Origin: Rhodospirillales bacterium
Lineage (GTDB): Bacteria; Pseudomonadota; Alphaproteobacteria; Rhodospirillales; 2-02-FULL-58-16
Length of the DNA stretch: 5,800 nucleotides
Direction of reading: 5' to 3'
Assembly: GCA_021775195.1 (NCBI GenBank)
Contig: JAJFIG010000462.1
Span: 1-5,800 of the forward strand
Shown: piece after piece, positions 4,659 to 5,800 of the stretch
Position numbering within the stretch: the first letter of the stretch is position 1
How the letters are laid out: each line of letters starts with the position of its first letter
Position numbers and translations under genes: made by a program
Notes under the pieces: model-generated
Database searches by the model: none
The model's input: only the letters and a program-made list of their open reading frames with translations
Told to the model about the DNA's origin: nothing

Positions 4659-5800
4659 ATGACCTTCCTGCCCAATTCACCCCACGCCCGCGACATCGCC
4701 AGCTTCGTCCACTCCCAGACCAACCTGAAGGAACACCAGGAGGTGGGGCCGTCGATCATGACCCGGGGCGAGGGAGTCTACGTCTACGACGACGCCGGGC
4801 GGCGCTACCTGGAAGGGGTGGCGGGGCTGTGGTGCGCGTCGCTGGGCTTCAGCGTCGAGCGCCTGGCCAAGGTCGCCTATGAGCAGATGATGCGGCTCGG
4901 CTACTATCATACCTACCGGCACAGCTCCAATGCCGCCGGCATCGACCTCGCCGAACGGCTGCTCGCCATGGCGCCGGTGCCCATGTCCAAGGTGCTGTTC
5001 CAGTGCTCGGGCTCGGAGGCCAACGACACCGCCATCAAGCTGGTCTGGTACTACCACAACGCCATCGGCAAGCCGGAAAAGAACAAGATCATCGGTCGGA
5101 TCAACGGCTATCACGGCAGCACCGCGGCGGCGGTGAGCCTGTCGGGGAAAGCCGACATGCACCGGGACTTCAATCTGCCCTTTGCCCCCTTCCGCCACGC
5201 CGACTTTCCCCACTACTACCGCTGCCACGAGGAAGGCGAGAGCGAGGAGGACTTCGCGACCCGCCTCGCCGCAAATCTGGAAACCATGATCGTCGACGAG
5301 GGCCCGGAAACGGTGGCCGCCTTTTTTGCCGAGCCGGCCATGGGGGCGGGGGGCGCGATCATGCCGCCGGCAACCTATTTCGAGAAGGTGCAGGCGGTGC
5401 TGAAAAAATACGACGTGCTGCTGATCGCCGACGAGGTGATCTGCGGCTTCGGGCGCACCGGCAACATGTGGGGATCGCAGACCTTCGGCCTCGAGCCCGA
5501 CATGATCACCAGCGCCAAGGCGCTGTCGGCGGGCCTTCAACCGATCTCGGCGGTGATGATCAACGAGGCGATCTATGACGCCATGGTGGCGCAAAGCGCC
5601 AGGCTGGGGAACTTCGCCCACGGCACCACCTACTCCGGTCACCCGGTGACCGCCGCCGTCGCCCATGAGGTGCTGACCATCTACGAGGAGATGGACGTGG
5701 TTGGCCGGGCGCGCCGGATGGGGGCATATCTGGGCGAGCGCCTGGCGCCCTTCGCCGATCACCCACTGATCGGCGACGTCAACGGCACCGGACTGCTTTA
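4659..5800 (+). CDS. Class III (omega-type) PLP-dependent aminotransferase, 3' end outside window
   Basis: The 380 visible codons begin at ATG 4659 behind a good RBS, with protein start MTFLPNSPHARDIASFVHSQ. The family moves an amino group from an amine or omega-amino acid to a keto acid such as pyruvate, in the cytoplasm, using pyridoxal phosphate. Motifs in order: MTRGEGVYVYDDAGRRYLEG (34-53), AGLWC with W58, the PLP-phosphate loop CSGSEAND (116-123), NGYHGST with stacking Y151 (149-155), AEPAMGAGG with E225, LLIADEVICGFGRTG with D258 (PLP ring nitrogen), SAKALS with Schiff-base K287, and HGTTYSGHP (321-329). Spacing agrees closely with Chromobacterium omega-transaminase and SpuC-type putrescine-pyruvate aminotransferases as I recall them, and no catalytic residue in the visible part is missing. 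Family members are about 455-460 residues, so some 75-80 are cut off, including the substrate-carboxylate arginine region. The substrate cannot be told: putrescine, beta-alanine, taurine and other amines are all possible. The 191-bp gap and unlike function argue against an operon with the adhesin. Confidence 0.93.
   Translation, partial: MTFLPNSPHARDIASFVHSQTNLKEHQEVGPSIMTRGEGVYVYDDAGRRYLEGVAGLWCASLGFSVERLAKVAYEQMMRLGYYHTYRHSSNAAGIDLAERLLAMAPVPMSKVLFQCSGSEANDTAIKLVWYYHNAIGKPEKNKIIGRINGYHGSTAAAVSLSGKADMHRDFNLPFAPFRHADFPHYYRCHEEGESEEDFATRLAANLETMIVDEGPETVAAFFAEPAMGAGGAIMPPATYFEKVQAVLKKYDVLLIADEVICGFGRTGNMWGSQTFGLEPDMITSAKALSAGLQPISAVMINEAIYDAMVAQSARLGNFAHGTTYSGHPVTAAVAHEVLTIYEEMDVVGRARRMGAYLGERLAPFADHPLIGDVNGTGLL

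Noticed and set aside
4677..5762. 361-codon antisense open frame opposite the aminotransferase
   Set aside because: The + strand encodes an intact class III aminotransferase with all expected motifs. The antisense frame is His/Arg/Gly-rich with no recognisable domain.

Overview
The window holds two genes on the + strand, each cut by a window edge, and one short gap between them. No RNA gene, CRISPR array, insertion sequence or phage gene was seen. The DNA is visibly GC-rich, with G or C at most third codon positions. A large cysteine-free repeat protein ends in RTX-like sequence, and the neighbour is a class III aminotransferase. This fits a Gram-negative proteobacterium; a Rhodospirillales-like alphaproteobacterium is my guess from style only.

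Bases 1-4467 are the C-terminal 1,488 codons of a giant secreted repeat protein whose start lies upstream. It has seven cadherin-like modules (called A1-A7 here, about 105-122 residues each) and three VCBS-like modules (B1-B3, about 102 residues each), in the order A1-A2-A3-A4-B1-A5-B2-A6-B3-A7. After them come a jelly-roll-like domain of about 175 residues, an Ala/Gly/Pro/acidic linker, a short degenerate RTX calcium-binding segment with one clean nonapeptide, and an acidic, hydrophobic C-terminal tail. This layout is that of a type I-secreted, calcium-dependent surface adhesin. From B1 onward the gene has a higher-order A+B period of about 621-630 bp, and B2 and B3 are about 88% identical at DNA level by hand count.

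Bases 4468-4658 are intergenic. They contain a C-rich, G-poor stretch just after the adhesin stop, two weak inverted repeats without T-tracts, a possible -10 box, and a good ribosome binding site for the next gene.

Bases 4659-5800 are the first 380 codons of a PLP-dependent class III (omega-type) aminotransferase. The catalytic lysine, the PLP-binding aspartate and other cofactor-binding motifs are present; the last 75-80 or so residues lie beyond the window. It has no evident functional link to the adhesin and probably starts its own transcription unit.

The most interesting structure is inside the adhesin. The cadherin calcium ligands vary with the neighbouring module: A-A junctions keep the full ligand set, while most junctions with B modules have lost it. 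I see no clear sign of a wholly new biological system.
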